Positions 13,382-25,644 of a stretch of 64,000 bases of DNA are shown one piece after another. Position 1 is the stretch's first letter. Each line of letters opens with the position of its first letter. The notes under the pieces are model-generated. The model had not been told where the DNA came from and searched no databases. It saw only the letters and a program-made list of their open reading frames with translations. The DNA comes from Aspidiotus rigidus (Eukaryota > Arthropoda > Insecta > Hemiptera > Diaspididae). The DNA lies in contig JAVHKY010000053.1 of NCBI GenBank assembly GCA_035079385.1, forward strand, positions 5,146,001-5,210,000, in the 5' to 3' direction. The translations under genes and the position numbers were made by a program.

Positions 13382-13413
13382 GAGCGCTTTCGGCTAAACA
13401 GCCATTCTCACGG
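13382..13413 (-). ncRNA. Hammerhead-like core downstream of the Penelope element
   Basis: On the minus strand a GAGA tract is followed by a short stem (GGCT, loop GTTT, AGCC) and then GAAA, resembling the stem II and GAAA part of a hammerhead ribozyme. The preceding CUGANGA box is imperfect (read as CGTGAGA), so self-cleavage is doubtful. Penelope-like elements of arthropods are known to carry hammerhead motifs near their ends, and this one lies about 60 bp past the nuclease reading frame. It is probably a decayed element-end signal. Confidence 0.4.
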
Positions 13414-13472
13414 TATAGAAAGCGACTGAACCCAACACCAACAAGAACGAGTAACAACGAACGAGGAGGTCA

Positions 13473-13822
13473 TTACTGAACCAGCGAGTCATCGAGATGT
13501 GAATCATCCTCATAGACTAATTCAATCAATCCCTCCTCAGGAATATACCTGTTCAACACGGTAATGTCTTTAATATTTCGATGACGATGAATTTCAATTT
13601 CTTCTAATGCTAAGCGCCTAAAATAAGATTTTTCCCTGTGGAGGAGAACTTCAGATCCCTCTTTGAGACTATGACCACATTCAATTAAGTGGTCAGCAAA
13701 CGCCGACTCCCCTACTTTTCTTTTTTCCCAGGCTTTCCTGTGTTCATCAACTCTAATTTTGAATTGACGGCTAGTCATCCCTATTTACACGCTCGGGCAA
13801 TCACCACAGGCCACCCCATAAA
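13473..13822 (-). pseudogene. GIY-YIG endonuclease domain of the Penelope-like element
   Basis: Read on the minus strand, this carries GVYGVACGDC (the GIY half), then an in-frame stop exactly where the YIG tyrosine is expected (13,785-13,787, followed by IGMTSR). After that come the catalytic-helix arginine in QFKIRVDEHRKA and the glutamate region LALEEIEIHRHRN. The family uses this domain to nick target DNA. Loss of the YIG tyrosine to a stop codon, plus the frame change in the adjacent C run, would leave both ends of the domain separated, so this copy cannot make a working nuclease. Confidence 0.85.
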
Positions 13823-14697
13823 CACCCCCCCCCCCTCTCGGCCATCGGTATCGGATCCTTTAACTTGACCAGGAGGCTCTTCACCGTATTGGTGCTATAA
13901 AACGCCGACCGGAAACCAAAGGGATGGAGGACACGGCTCAACTCCGAAGAAAACTTCCCCCAAAACGGCATCCTAATCCACCGTTTACGCCTATCAAGAT
14001 GCAACTGACGGGGGAGGGAGGTAGTAGAATCGAGACTTTTTCTTATAAGTCTCCTACGGACCATAAGGTCAATGTCCACTTTGACCTGATTCACTCTAGC
14101 CAAGTGCTTTATCGTCAAGAGTTCCTTATTAAACGCTACTTCACTCAGAGGTATCTGAGTGAGGCGATATATTAAACTATTAAATGTAGCTACTTTATGG
14201 GCAAAAGGTACGAAAGGCGACCCGTGGATAGCAATATCGGTCGAAGTACGTTTCCGGTAAATACCGAAATCATAGACACCGTCGATGACGGATATGGTTA
14301 AGTCCAGAAAATTTATTGATAAACCGCCAACTTCAAGAGTGAATTTGATGGACGGGTATAAACTATTTAAATAAGCGAGAAACTCACTAAGGAGCTCCGC
14401 AGGACCGGTCCACGCGCACAATATGTCATCCACGTACCTATGCCAATAGAAAACGTGATTCAAAAACACCTGGCCCGAAGAAAACAGGTCAACCTCAAAT
14501 TTAGACATAAAAACCTCCGAAATAAGAGAGCCTAAGGGGGAACCAATAGGGATCCCTACCTCCTCAGGAAGCTCGAAATATTTATCATCAAACTTACAAA
14601 AATTAGGTGACCAACAGGCGTTCAATAGGTCGAAAAATTCGCCAAATTCATTGTGAGGAGTACCACATTCTACGAGCAGTTTGCCTATTTGTTGCAT
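13801..14697 (-). pseudogene. Penelope-like reverse transcriptase core (YVDD palm)
   Basis: This 298-residue open frame is the largest uninterrupted piece of the element. Residues 48-60 carry the GIPIGSPLGS motif, residues 88-91 the YVDD catalytic box, and residues around 108-112 the NFLDLT block. Further on are IYRKRTSTDIAIHGSP and a basic C-terminal linker. It would copy the element's RNA into DNA if joined to its upstream RT motifs, which lie in other frames. The end runs into a poly(C) tract and changes frame before the nuclease domain, so the last dozen residues are not native. Confidence 0.88.
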
Positions 14698-15899
14698 AGT
14701 GGTAGCCTTGGGAATATTAGGAAAAAACCTAACACAGAATTGAACCCGGAGGAAGGTATGTGTCCTTCAATTTTTCAGCCAGGGCGCTCGAATTCTTAAC
14801 TGAATAGGGAGACTCCACCTCCACACGAGCTTTGAACCATCTATCCAGGAACTTAGCGAGGGAGTATATGGGGGAGGAAACAAAAGAAACAACCGGCCGC
14901 ATCGGCACATTTTCTTTGTGTACCTTCAGCAACCCGTAAAGGAGGGGAGGAACAGGATTCGGCTCCAAGATAGCTTTCTTTAGAGATGGGCTCTTAATGA
15001 TTACCTCACTACCATATTAATAAGTTTCCTAGCCTCTTTAATGAATTTTGGAAACTCAAAAAGAGGGGCCTCCTTAGCCCCACATTGGCCAAGTACCTCG
15101 TAAACCTTAGAGACGTAGGAAGCCTTATCCATCACTACGACAGCATTCCCTTTGTCAGCTTTGGCAATAACTAGCTTTTCCTCCATAATCTTCCTCCTCA
15201 GACCATCAATTCACTCCCTGCATTACTTATGCGAGGGAGGGGGGTATTACGAACAATTTCAGCACATTTTTTCTGGGTATTTACGCCAGGGTCGATTTTT
15301 ATAGCTAAATCAGCTACAACATTTGCCAACGTATCCTGATTTTTTAGAGGGGGGAGCCCGAACTTCAATCCCTTCTCCAGAAGTGTCATCTCATCACGGT
15401 TAAACTCCGTATTACTATGATTTATGACACGGGGCTGAAACTGTTGAATTATACCATCGTCACCTAGATCTAATTCGTCTTCTCTCATCTTAGAACTTAG
15501 GAGGGAAGTAAGTTTCCGATTTTTCTTTTCTTTTAGTTTCAACTCAAATTCACGACAAACCTCATTTATGGAATGAATAAATGGATCGAACTCACCGTGA
15601 TGGAGTAGGCTAGACAGCCGCGAGTGCACTAGGAGGTTGAGTCTGGTGGTTACGTTGAGTAAACTATACCACCTCCTCAACTCGGTACGAATCCATTTCT
15701 TTGTCATGAAATTTTCCAATTTCTTGGTAGTTAAAGCACTATCGGAATAAAATTGAAATTTCACAAAATTTGGCCTCAAATCGAGCTGGAGGTATTTACG
15801 AAGGAACCAAATATGAGACGAATAAGATACCCGTTGGGTTCTGAACTTTCTGTACAAAAACGTTAAATATGCCGTATCAGCAAAGAAAATATCCTTTAA

Positions 15900-17125
15900 C
15901 GATCAGGGGAGGAGAAGGGGACGAAGATTAGCGTGGCCAAAATTTCGAGTAACAATTTGCATGATCGGGTGTGGCTTCAGGACTACTGTCAGAAGTAAGG
16001 CGGCTCTTGAGAATACAGATTTGGTCTGTTCGACGATCTAACTGCTGATTCGTTTTCTTTTTGTCGAAGTAAGTGACTCTTTTTTTTACCTTGGAGATAG
16101 GAATGAACAAAAGATGAAACACGTCCACGAACAAGAGCAAAACTCGGAATTTTTCGCATGTACACAAAATACGTGAAGGATCAAACTTCGAAGGCTGCAG
16201 GTTTTTAGGATTGAAAAATTAACAAAACGTAATGTCTTTTATTCGCAGAGCTTAGGGTGTAAGAAAAAAAAAAAAATTCCTTCAACACGTAATCCTGAAC
16301 TACGATGAAATGAAGTCTAGACAATTAAGTAAAATGGATACCTGCCACGAGATAGTCGCGACATCACACCGCTAACTGCGAGGCATTTTTCTCGAAAACA
16401 AAACTAAAACAGAAGATTTATTATCTTTCAACAATCAGCAGGCTCAGTGGTAGACTAGCTTGTCTGGGTGCAACAGATAATGGTGTTATGAGAGCGCATG
16501 TTGTTAGAATTGCTAAAATAAAAATTTCGTATTTTTCTACGTAATTCGATTTTTTCCTGCAGCAAAGATGGAGGCTTACCGAATAGAGCAGGCTATTATT
16601 CTTCGTCGCTTCGTGCGCGACTTACATTATGATACCGATACCTATCAATAGCGTTATAAATAAAAGAATCACAAAGCTTTTCTTTTTATCCCATTTTAAC
16701 GATCTTATTTTTTGAAAAAAAAAAAATTCTGTTTTATATTCATATTATAGACATTTATTGCATATTTTTAAGAAGCCACGTACCTTTACTTTTTTTATTG
16801 TCGTCAAAAGTTTATTTCAGGCCTTTTAACATTAAAAGTTTTCGCATCCTACTCTGGTATACTTACTTCTTGTGAGAAGCTATATCTTCTTTTAGAACCA
16901 GTGAACATTTCAATTAAGTACCTACTAGGTACAGGGTTTTACAAATCCTGATTACCAGACTCTGCGTGCAGTTACTGTATAGAAATTGCACGTTATGTTT
17001 TTAGTAACTAATATCAGCCCTGTCATCGAGATGTGACTCTTTGTTAGAAGTCCTTAACGTTCCTTAAGACAATTATGTAACTCGAAAACCTTTCTTACCA
17101 CCATCAAGCTTATTTTTCGAACAAT
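15900..17125. other. Unassigned sequence
   Basis: Past the 5' end of the Penelope-like element nothing coding was seen. A tRNA A-box-like phrase (GGCTCAGTGGTAGA) occurs near 16,441 without a matching B box or cloverleaf. Confidence 0.4.
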
Positions 17126-17129
17126 TTAT

Positions 17130-17320
17130 TCTCGAAGGATCAAAAGATGACACGTATATCTACCCAATCAGAATTTATTATCGCTTCGTTTTGACCTGTT
17201 GCCTTAATTGTTAGTTTTTTATGTACGAGTCGCCTGAAGATGAACGCTATGCGTTCGAAACGTAGCGATAATAAATTCTAATTGTGTGCATGTAAGTGTC
17301 GTCTCTTCGATCCTTAGAAT
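17130..17320 (+). repeat. Imperfect inverted-repeat element with hammerhead-like core
   Basis: Arms of about 58 bp (about 17,130-17,188 and 17,263-17,320) form an inverted repeat. The inner parts are perfectly complementary over 16 bp: AGAATTTATTATCGCT at 17,170-17,185 and its complement at 17,263-17,278. Inside, on the plus strand, CTGAAGA (17,234-17,240) is followed by a 6-bp stem (GAACGC, loop TAT, GCGTTC) and GAAA (17,257-17,260). This is the order of a hammerhead ribozyme core, apart from one extra base before the stem. Miniature elements derived from hammerhead-bearing retroelements are a plausible origin. Confidence 0.6.
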
Positions 17321-17324
17321 AATT

Positions 17325-20030
17325 AACAATATTCACGTTTAAATTTTCAACTTATAATTTATTTTCAGTACTTAAGTTATTACAGCATATCAAATGAGTC
17401 CACTTTTTTCTCTTCTTCCTGACGTGGCTCCGAGAACGCAGCCATAAAATTAGATGCCTCACTTCACTCTCGTGTTCATGAATTTATTTCGAAATAAATC
17501 GTTGATTCTTATCTCAGGGCCAGACTAGGCCTTCTCGTGATCCAAGAACCATCGGCATATCACCAAGAAATTTAACTGCGCTTCCGCTGAGAGTATAAAA
17601 TAAAGAAAACTACGACGATCGGAGGTCTTCAACCTTACAGTTTCACTTGGAACTTCAAGATCCCCGGACAGGGCGAGTTAACTTTGCTCCAATCCTCGGG
17701 GCGGTGAACCCTGCCCTAATACGGACGGGCCAAAATTCCCCTAAAAGATTCTTGCTACTTACTAACACGACCGGCTAGCTCGCGGTGGTAGAGGGTGTCC
17801 AGATCAGATCCGTGAAATTACTAGGAAGAACATGTGCACAGGAAAATTTAGGCAAGACAAGGTTAGATTTCTCAGTAATCTTAGGGCGCACATCCGAATA
17901 AAATTCCGACATATTGACGAGAGGTATCAATTAGAGGCAAAGCAGATAAGATATATTTCCACAGTCACGACCCAAATACGAAGAAAAAACTAGAAAAAAA
18001 TTTAAGAGGCTTTCCCCTACCCCCTTCTCTTACATTTGAGTGAGTGTCAAGGCACCACGCTTCGAATTAAGAGGATTGCATCCCGTCTAACAATTCATTT
18101 CCATTCTCATTTCCTTTCTATTAAAAGAGAGAGTCTCCAATCGATCCCGTTCCGGTCCGTTCCGGCGGTGAGTGCTCTTTAGAGGTTAGCGATAACGACT
18201 CCCATTCGGTGTAATGGATGAGTACATATCGTGACAACAAAAAACTAACCTGTAGATACTTCTGGATCATGGATTTCTAGAGATGAGATAATGGATTTTT
18301 CTCGTAGAGACTGTGTAAAACGGACCAAACGGTGGTCGAATAATGGCCACGTGGTGATAACTCCGGAACGAAAGAAGACAGTTTTTTCATTCCGAATTTA
18401 CTAGAACAATTTTGTGAATATTTACGTACAAAAATTTATTTCTCACAAACCAATTTTCTTGATAAAGCTACCAAAGACCAAAACAACGTGCCTTTTACGT
18501 TGTCAGATTTAGAATTGATCTGACCATTCGACCGTCGTTCAGTTCATCCACAGTGAAAAAAAATCCTGGGAAAATCCCAAAATAGTGCGTACAGCGATAG
18601 TATAAAAAACCTAGCCTATTAGGTACATCTATGAGAATCAATACAATATGTTTTTGTTACACGTCCTAACGATCATACAAGTGGGTTTTCTAAATAAGAC
18701 TTTTTTCAAAAAAATCAAATACGCGAAGTTTTCTTTTGAAGGGAAGTTGATGAGGAAAATTCTATCATCTTTGATTGAGGTCTCAAACACAGCAGATTGA
18801 TCAAAGCGATTTCAAAACTCATCACCTCCTTTTCCAATCTCCGAGATTACACTTCCATCTCCCTAATGATATAATTTCTTTACTTGAGAAAAAATGAGCC
18901 GAAAAAATTAGAATTTTGAATATGTAAGCCTCTCAAATGTTCAAATATTGATCTAAAAAACACCATACCTATACATGCTTACTATAGGTAGGCCTATTCA
19001 TTAATAATATTGTCATTAAAGAGTTAATTTCGCGGGTTGATGGAAATTATAATCTCCTTCTTCTGATACAATAATATCGTTATTAATAACGAAAGAGAAG
19101 ATTTTGATTATTTATACATCATTTATCATCTCAGGTACTTACCAACGACGCGTAATAGAAAAGATGAGCGAACGGCACACGAAAGTTGAAACGACGGGGA
19201 AAAAGCTTACCCCAAAAGTACGTTTCCAGTTCAAATCGCCATGACTGAGGCGAGCTCACTGACGTCAACGATTTTCCTACAAACAATATTTTTGGTCGAT
19301 GTGGACCGAAATTTGACGCATGTGCCGCGTGCTTTTTCCTCGCTCACGCATCCTTTAGCTTTCCATTCTGTGTGAAAATTACGTAGTATATGAAGTTGCG
19401 TCGCCTACGAAAAATAACGTCTGGATAAGACACACGGGGCTTCTGTTTTGAAATCTAAAACGAATAAATCACTACCTATGTACTAATTTAGCCCGTCTTT
19501 AATCAATCGCGGCGACGATAGAGATTCGATACGTAATATCTCGATGTATATTAGCCTAAATGTCAGAATTTTTATTGGAATAAAAGTGAATTCACGCAGC
19601 GTCGACAATTACTTTTTTATTATTTTTCTATTCGAAAGCGAGAATTATAATAGATTTTTTCAACCCTACCAACCCTCGATGCGAGTAAAGCCGTGCAAAA
19701 AAAATTAAATCTTGTTCTACTCAGTTTTACAAAATTTAATTTTTCCATTACCTATTTAAATTGCACTCATATTCTAAACTTTCGACATATTGGAGTAATT
19801 TTCATAAGACGACATTCGCTTGAGATTTTTTTCTTATAATATTGCCGAACCGCGCAACATCCTGCATATAAATGCGCGCAGTCACTTTTTCAATATAAAT
19901 GTCAAATTGTGTTCATGAAATATTTTACAACTGATTCTCGTATTCCTATTCGGTGTGAGTAGACATGGATTATTCTCAGAAAAATGTAACATTGTCAATA
20001 TCTAAAATAGTAGAAGTTGTAGAGTGGTCT
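17325..20030. other. Unassigned sequence
   Basis: Mostly AT-rich with a locally GC-richer stretch at about 17,620-17,820. No exon or family motif was recognised. Confidence 0.4.
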
Positions 20031-20033
20031 CCT

Positions 20034-20650
20034 TTTTGGGGCTCTTGCCTCGAGAGCCCTTATGCATCCGCGAAGAAAAGAAAAAAAAATAAAAATGAAG
20101 TTTAGATTTTATTTTTGCTTAGCGTTGTTACTCGTAGAATTTCTGTGCAGTCTCGGTACCTATGAGTTTTATTTTTGCATGCCATTTTTCAATATTTTGC
20201 ACAGTCTTCGAAAAAGTTTCTTTTTCTCGATACCTCGATAATGGTAACAAATCTACCGCATGAATTCTACAACTGTGGAGACTGTTTACACTCTTTGATC
20301 AAGTGTATCTCAATTTGGCCAAGGACACTTATACTATGATTATTTGCGGGGATATTTTTTACATTTTGGCGCAATTGATCGACAAGAAAAAAGGAACCAA
20401 ATCTCTCAGCTTCCAGATCTAAGTGGAACAAAGATGCGTATCTCTTGGTTTCCAGATTTTGATATAATTAGTATTAAAAAACTCTATATTTCTTGAGCCC
20501 TACATCTTGGAGAAAGAAAAGTTCTAGATCTTTTGAAAAAAAAAATGAAAAAATAATTTTGCGTTATGTAACAGTCAATGAGAAAAGAAAACCAAAGAGA
20601 CCCTATTACTGAGGCTCATGGCGACTTCAGTCTTATTTAAGTTTTCCACC
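20034..20650 (+). mobile_element. GGGCTC-palindrome element, copy 1
   Basis: The copy begins with GGGGCTCTTGCCTCGAGAGC and shares an ordered series of phrases with copies at 49.22 and 54.45 kb (plus) and 51.8 kb (inverted). Shared phrases include GATTTTATTTTTGC, CAGTCTTCGAAAAAGTTTCTT, CCAGATCTAAGTGGAACAAA, TAGATCTTTTGAAAAA and CTGAGGCTCATGGCGAC. No protein is encoded. The far end of this copy is unclear after about 20,650. Confidence 0.7.
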
Positions 20651-20654
20651 AAAA

Positions 20655-22970
20655 AAAGCTAATAAACTAAATTTGAGCTTACGACTGAAACTTTTGCTCA
20701 AATTGAAAAAATTCCATCGTTGTGGGTGTAACCATCTGAGATTTTTTTTTAATTGCTTAGCAGTAATGTTTTTCTGATGAATAAAGTAATAATGTCACTG
20801 ATGAAGGTACAAAATATACATAATTCACACAAAAAATAATATTTTCATTTTCAGAAGAGAAATGGCACGTCTTAAAAATTGTAACAAAGTTTTAATCCCT
20901 TCGTCGTGGTCAATATTTCATCCAGCAAGGGGTAGAGGGACTGTAACATTATTGAACGCAACCTGAACGCAATCAATGTATTCAACCTTAGGTCTAATAT
21001 CCAACCAAAAACGTAGGCCCAATGTAACATTGCCACTGATCAAAATTAGATCGAAAAGTAGATTTGTATTTTTTTTTTCTTAATATCCATGTGGTGATGG
21101 ATACAAATTACTTATGATGAACCATTCTTAAAATCTCAACTCGAATAATAACGTTTTAGGATAAGAATAGTAATTACGACTCAATATTTGCCTTCATATT
21201 TACCCAAGAATAGGCGTATAATCCTTCTTTAAATTTTTTTCCCTCGCTCTGACCAACTTTTTCTTCCTTAGTCGTGACAAACTGAGACCACAATAAAGGA
21301 ATTCCATCCACGGCGTTGGAATTTCTAATGCAAATTGCATTAAACCTCCTTTGGCGTGGACAACATTTCCTTCGTCATGGCGACAAAGTTTTGGTGCGCG
21401 CAAAACGTGTTCAAATGTCACTACAGATTTTGCTACCGCCACAAATTTACAGCGCAATTTAAAAAGGAAAATATATACCTATATGACTAGAATATTACGT
21501 TTTTCTGAGAATTACCCACATAATCTTTTTTTTTTTAAATTTCGATTCGTCTTCTTTTCTAAATAAATATGAGGACAATCATTTTCAATGCAGGGAGTTT
21601 AATAATAAATCTAGAAGTCCAAAATTTATTGGATAAACTGTTTTATATCATATTTCACAATACACAAATTTGTAGCTGTGTATCGTCTTAAATTTTCCTA
21701 TTCGTTTCAATAAATCTAAGCTAAAATTTAGAATTTAGATTTCGGATCGAGAAAAGAAAAAAGAAAACGAAAACAAAAATACAGACGATATCTGAATAAA
21801 TCTAGAGTTGAAATCCAAGTAGGGATGAACATATTGAAGTGATTAAGGATGCTTGAACAAAATTACACCGCATTATTGGAAAAAGTGTCTACCTGTGGAA
21901 CAACAAACCTTTTTTTTTTTTTTTTTTATCATTTCCTGAAGAATAATAATTTCATCTATCCCGAGAAATAAAATTCAATATTATGCCTATTGAGATACAA
22001 AAAGTGAGTAAAGAATGAAAAAAACTTTCCTAATTATTTTGAATAAAAAAGTAGCAATTTTTTTCTGCGTTTGAGTCGTTCAAAAGCCCTACTTTCAATT
22101 CATTCCTCATTCGTTCTTATGTTTTTTCTTATAAAATAAGGAGAAAAAAAAAAAAAAAGTCATTCGAATGGCACACGATTTTATTTTTTCAATTTTTGAA
22201 AAATACCGTTGTATAATATCTCGCTTTGAACTAATCGTATGGAAAAAATTTTTTGCAATCAATTTCTCAGCAGAAGAACAAGAAGTCGAAAAAAAAAGAA
22301 AAATTAAAAGAGATGCTCTCCAGTGGAGAGGACCGACAAACTAAACAAAATCATGAATTCCATGAGAGCTATGCGAGGACTATCTTTCTCATGGTTGTTT
22401 TTACAAAACTTATTTGTAAATTGATCCAGTTTTACATAGCTTAAACCTAACATTTTTTGTAACAACAAATATACGAGAATTCACTGTACAATTATTTCCT
22501 TCGAAAATATCTTATTCATTATACCTAGAATACATGAATGAGAAGCTGAAAAGTAGGTACACAATTTGTACAATAAGAAAAATATTGAATAAAAATGCAA
22601 TAATTTTTTTCAGCGGTGATATACGGTAAGGTATTGAAAGTGGGAGACGTGAAGATACTAAATTTACGTCTGGATGATGCTGAAGTTCAATGAATCTCGA
22701 CGCCGAAGTATTACGTTAAAAACATACAAGTGTAAGAACAGACGACGAGCGACGCACAGTAGGCTACAACAGGAACCTGTCCAGCATTCCAACTCATGTC
22801 AGCGACCGAAGACATTCTGTGGTGGTTACAGTCACAATTATCGTCATTCTTACGACGAAAATAAGCAGGTCAATCTAAGTGTGATGAAAAATTGAGGGAA
22901 CGTGAATATGTGAATCGATGAATGAAATTATTAATGAATAATATTCATTACAGATAACGAGGTACAAGTA
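20655..22970. other. Unassigned AT-rich sequence
   Basis: No recognisable gene. Long T and A runs and short frames only (for example 22,674-22,895, plus). Confidence 0.4.
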
Positions 22971-22974
22971 GATA

Positions 22975-24185
22975 TCTCTTGTATGATCTGCGCCACTGTG
23001 TGCCAACCCCACTTTTTCTATGCACCAAACTCATTTTTCAACCATCGAAAAAATCCTAGAAATCCTATAATTTTCTATACTGAATATTCAACTGTTTTTT
23101 CAAAGCAAATGTGGGTCATTTTGCTCTGTTTTTTCTTCTCCTCTAGTTCAAAAATTTCAGAACTTTTGTATCAAATTTGTATAATTTTTCTCTTTTTTTT
23201 AACCCTAAAGAAATCACCACAGCTGAACTTTGTAAGCTCATAAAATTAACCTTTATTTAGTCAGATCTCTAGTTTTCAAAGCTCTCTCAGTTGTATTTGT
23301 ATGTATAATCTGCGCCATTGTACACCATTGACGTTTTTCTTTTGCGCTAACACCTTTTCGGAGTGCTCCAGAAAAACTTAAGAATCCTCTAATTTTTCTT
23401 ACTGAACATTCAGCTGTTCTTAAAGCAAATGTGGGTGTCATTTCATGCTATTTTTCTTTTCCTCAGGTTCGAAAATTTCAGAACTTTTGTATCAAATTTG
23501 TGTAATTTTTCTCTTTTTTTAATCCTAAAGAAATCATCCCAGCAAGTGAACTTTGTAAGCTGACAAAATTAACCTTTATCATTCTCAAGATAGCTAGTTT
23601 TCAAAGTTTTTTTCCACTTGTAACTTATATTCGTTACACGTCATTGTGTGTCAGCCTCATTTTTCTATACGTGAAGCTCATTTTTTGATAATATATGAAT
23701 CATTTCATCCCATTTTTTTTCTCTACTGTTTCGAAAATTTCAGAATTTTTGTATCAAATTTCTATCAGTTTTTTTTTTTTTTGAACCCTAAAGAAATGAT
23801 AATAAATCCATAATTTTTCCAAGCTCATATCTTTTTTTCGCCGTGGTCGACGAGTAATTTAATCTCTACATGCTCAAGAAACTTCATTTAACGAGTGGAT
23901 CTGCCTAATAAAGGTTGATTTTGTGAGCTTACGAAGTGTTTAGCTGCGATGATTTTTTTTAGGGTTGAAAAAAGAGAAAAATGATAGAAATTTGATACAA
24001 AGGTTCGGAGAATTTCAATCCAGTGGAGAAGAAAAATAGGCTGAAATTATTCATATTTGCTTGAAAAACAGCTAAATATTCAGTATAGAAAATTATATGA
24101 TTCCTATGATTTTTTCGATGATTGTTTAATGAGCTCGGTGCATAGGAAAAATATCAATGGCGTACAATGGCGTAGACCGTACAAG
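22975..24185. repeat. 315-bp repeat: three direct copies plus one inverted copy
   Basis: Copies start near 22,979, 23,300 and 23,610. They share phrases such as ATCTGCGCCA, TTTCAGAACTTTTGTATCAA, ACCCTAAAGAAATCA and AAAATTAACCTTTAT. A fourth copy lies at about 23,885-24,185 in the opposite orientation (AAAGGTTGATTTTGTGAGC, then TTTTTAGGGTTGAA, then TTTGATACAAAGG). The third copy is shortened. No coding capacity was seen. The unit may be a solitary terminal repeat or miniature element that was duplicated. Confidence 0.8.
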
Positions 24186-24189
24186 AGAT

Positions 24190-25640
24190 ATCTACTGATA
24201 CGTAATAAAAAGTACTTTTCTGTTTTAATTCTTGACTCGGAATTATAGTATAATTTATAGTTTTTTCCGATTTCTTCATGAATACCGGTATCTCTTGAGC
24301 CAAAAAAAAAAAAAAAAAAATCAAATGAACCCTTCGACATTTCTTCTCATACAAATGTTTTCCTTATCGTATTCAAATTTTTGAAAAATTAAACTCCTGC
24401 CGAAAGAACAAAGACGTACATGTATCATAGTACGAGTATTAGGGTATGAGGCTCCTTAAATTAATACATGCTCGCGATGGTACCTTCCGCTGAATTTGAA
24501 GACAGAAGTTGGTAACATCAAGTCTCTCGATGTGTGATGTGCTTGACAATGATCGATATTTCTTCCCGATCAGCTGAGCTCCACCGGCTCTCTCCATCAT
24601 TGAAAGGAATAACAAGACTCAACAAGGAATCAAGAGTACAAAAAGGCTCTCTTTTGGACTAGGTAAAAACAAAACTGCACGAACTTAGAGGAAACAAGAA
24701 TCAGATTTATAATAAATTTTTGATTTATGTACGTGCAGAAATCAAATAAAATTTGATTTTAAAACTTGGGTTAAGGAAGGAAGTAGGTCAACAATGAAAG
24801 AAAAATACTAGAGTAAAGAATGTCTGCTGAATTTACTAAAGTTCTTGTGGGCCAAGAAATATTCTCTTATCCTTTAATATAGACTTCGGAGTGAATTATA
24901 GGGAACTTTTTCTTTTTCTCTCTTTTTTGACCAAATCCATTAATTGCTGAAGTGGGTTTCAATATTTTATTCTTCCTTCGCCAATTGAAGAGCGAAATAT
25001 TTATCACCTACTTTCCGTGCTAGTCATAGAATTTTTGACTTTATGAGCCGCAATAGTCGGTCATTACTTTCCGCGAAGTACATAGACCAGAAACTTTGCA
25101 ATAAAATAAATTCAGCATTGAAAAAGAATTTAACAGCTACGTTTTTTAATTCTACACAAGCTCTATTGGAATGAAAAGCATAAATAGGTAAGAAGACAAA
25201 AATGCTCGTTTTCAGTTTCAAAATTATTCAATGTGATATAAACTATAGGAAGATTATTACACAGTTTAGTTCGGATTTTCGATGTTTTTAAAAATTATTT
25301 CCTTAAATTGATAAGGCTGGAATTCGAATTGGACATGTAACTATAATAGAAATATCCAAATGATTCTTGTAAAATTGTAGTAGCAGAGAGATTGATAAGT
25401 ATCATCAAATTCACCGTTTGATTGATATCTTGAAAACTTTTGGTTTTCCATATTAGATGAAAGAGCGAAGTTGTTCCGATTCTAACATTCATAACTCAAA
25501 GAATCATCACGGTTAATACTGCGAATTGTTTTTAATGATTATCAAAAGTAACTCATAATATTTTTAAACACAATAATTGTAGAAAAAAAAAAAAAAAAAA
25601 AAAATGTAAATAAAAAGAATATAAATAAAAAGTAAACCTA
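24190..25640. other. Unassigned sequence
   Basis: No gene recognised. A-rich runs occur at 24,302-24,320 and 25,583-25,603. Confidence 0.4.
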
Positions 25641-25644
25641 TAAA

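Larger units (their letters stand above)
13473..15857 (-). mobile_element. Penelope-like retroelement, near full length, inactivated
   Basis: Minus-strand frames appear in the family's order. The first is an N-terminal region (15,857-15,198). Next is a block with AKADKGNAVVVMDK (15,186-15,001). Then comes an RT segment with LYGLLKVHKENVPMRPVVS (14,968-14,729). The RT palm follows (14,697-13,801), with PIGSPLGS and catalytic YVDD at 14,425-14,436. Last is a GIY-YIG nuclease segment (about 13,822-13,473). Breaks are visible: frameshifts near 15,195, 15,005 and 14,725, a frame change within an 11-base C run at 13,825-13,835, and a stop at 13,785-13,787. The RT motif A region near 14,730 also appears to lack its catalytic Asp. 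Each domain is individually well preserved, suggesting fairly recent loss of function. Confidence 0.92.

Noticed and set aside
16430..16510. tRNA A-box-like phrase GGCTCAGTGGTAGA
   Set aside because: No B box or cloverleaf downstream.
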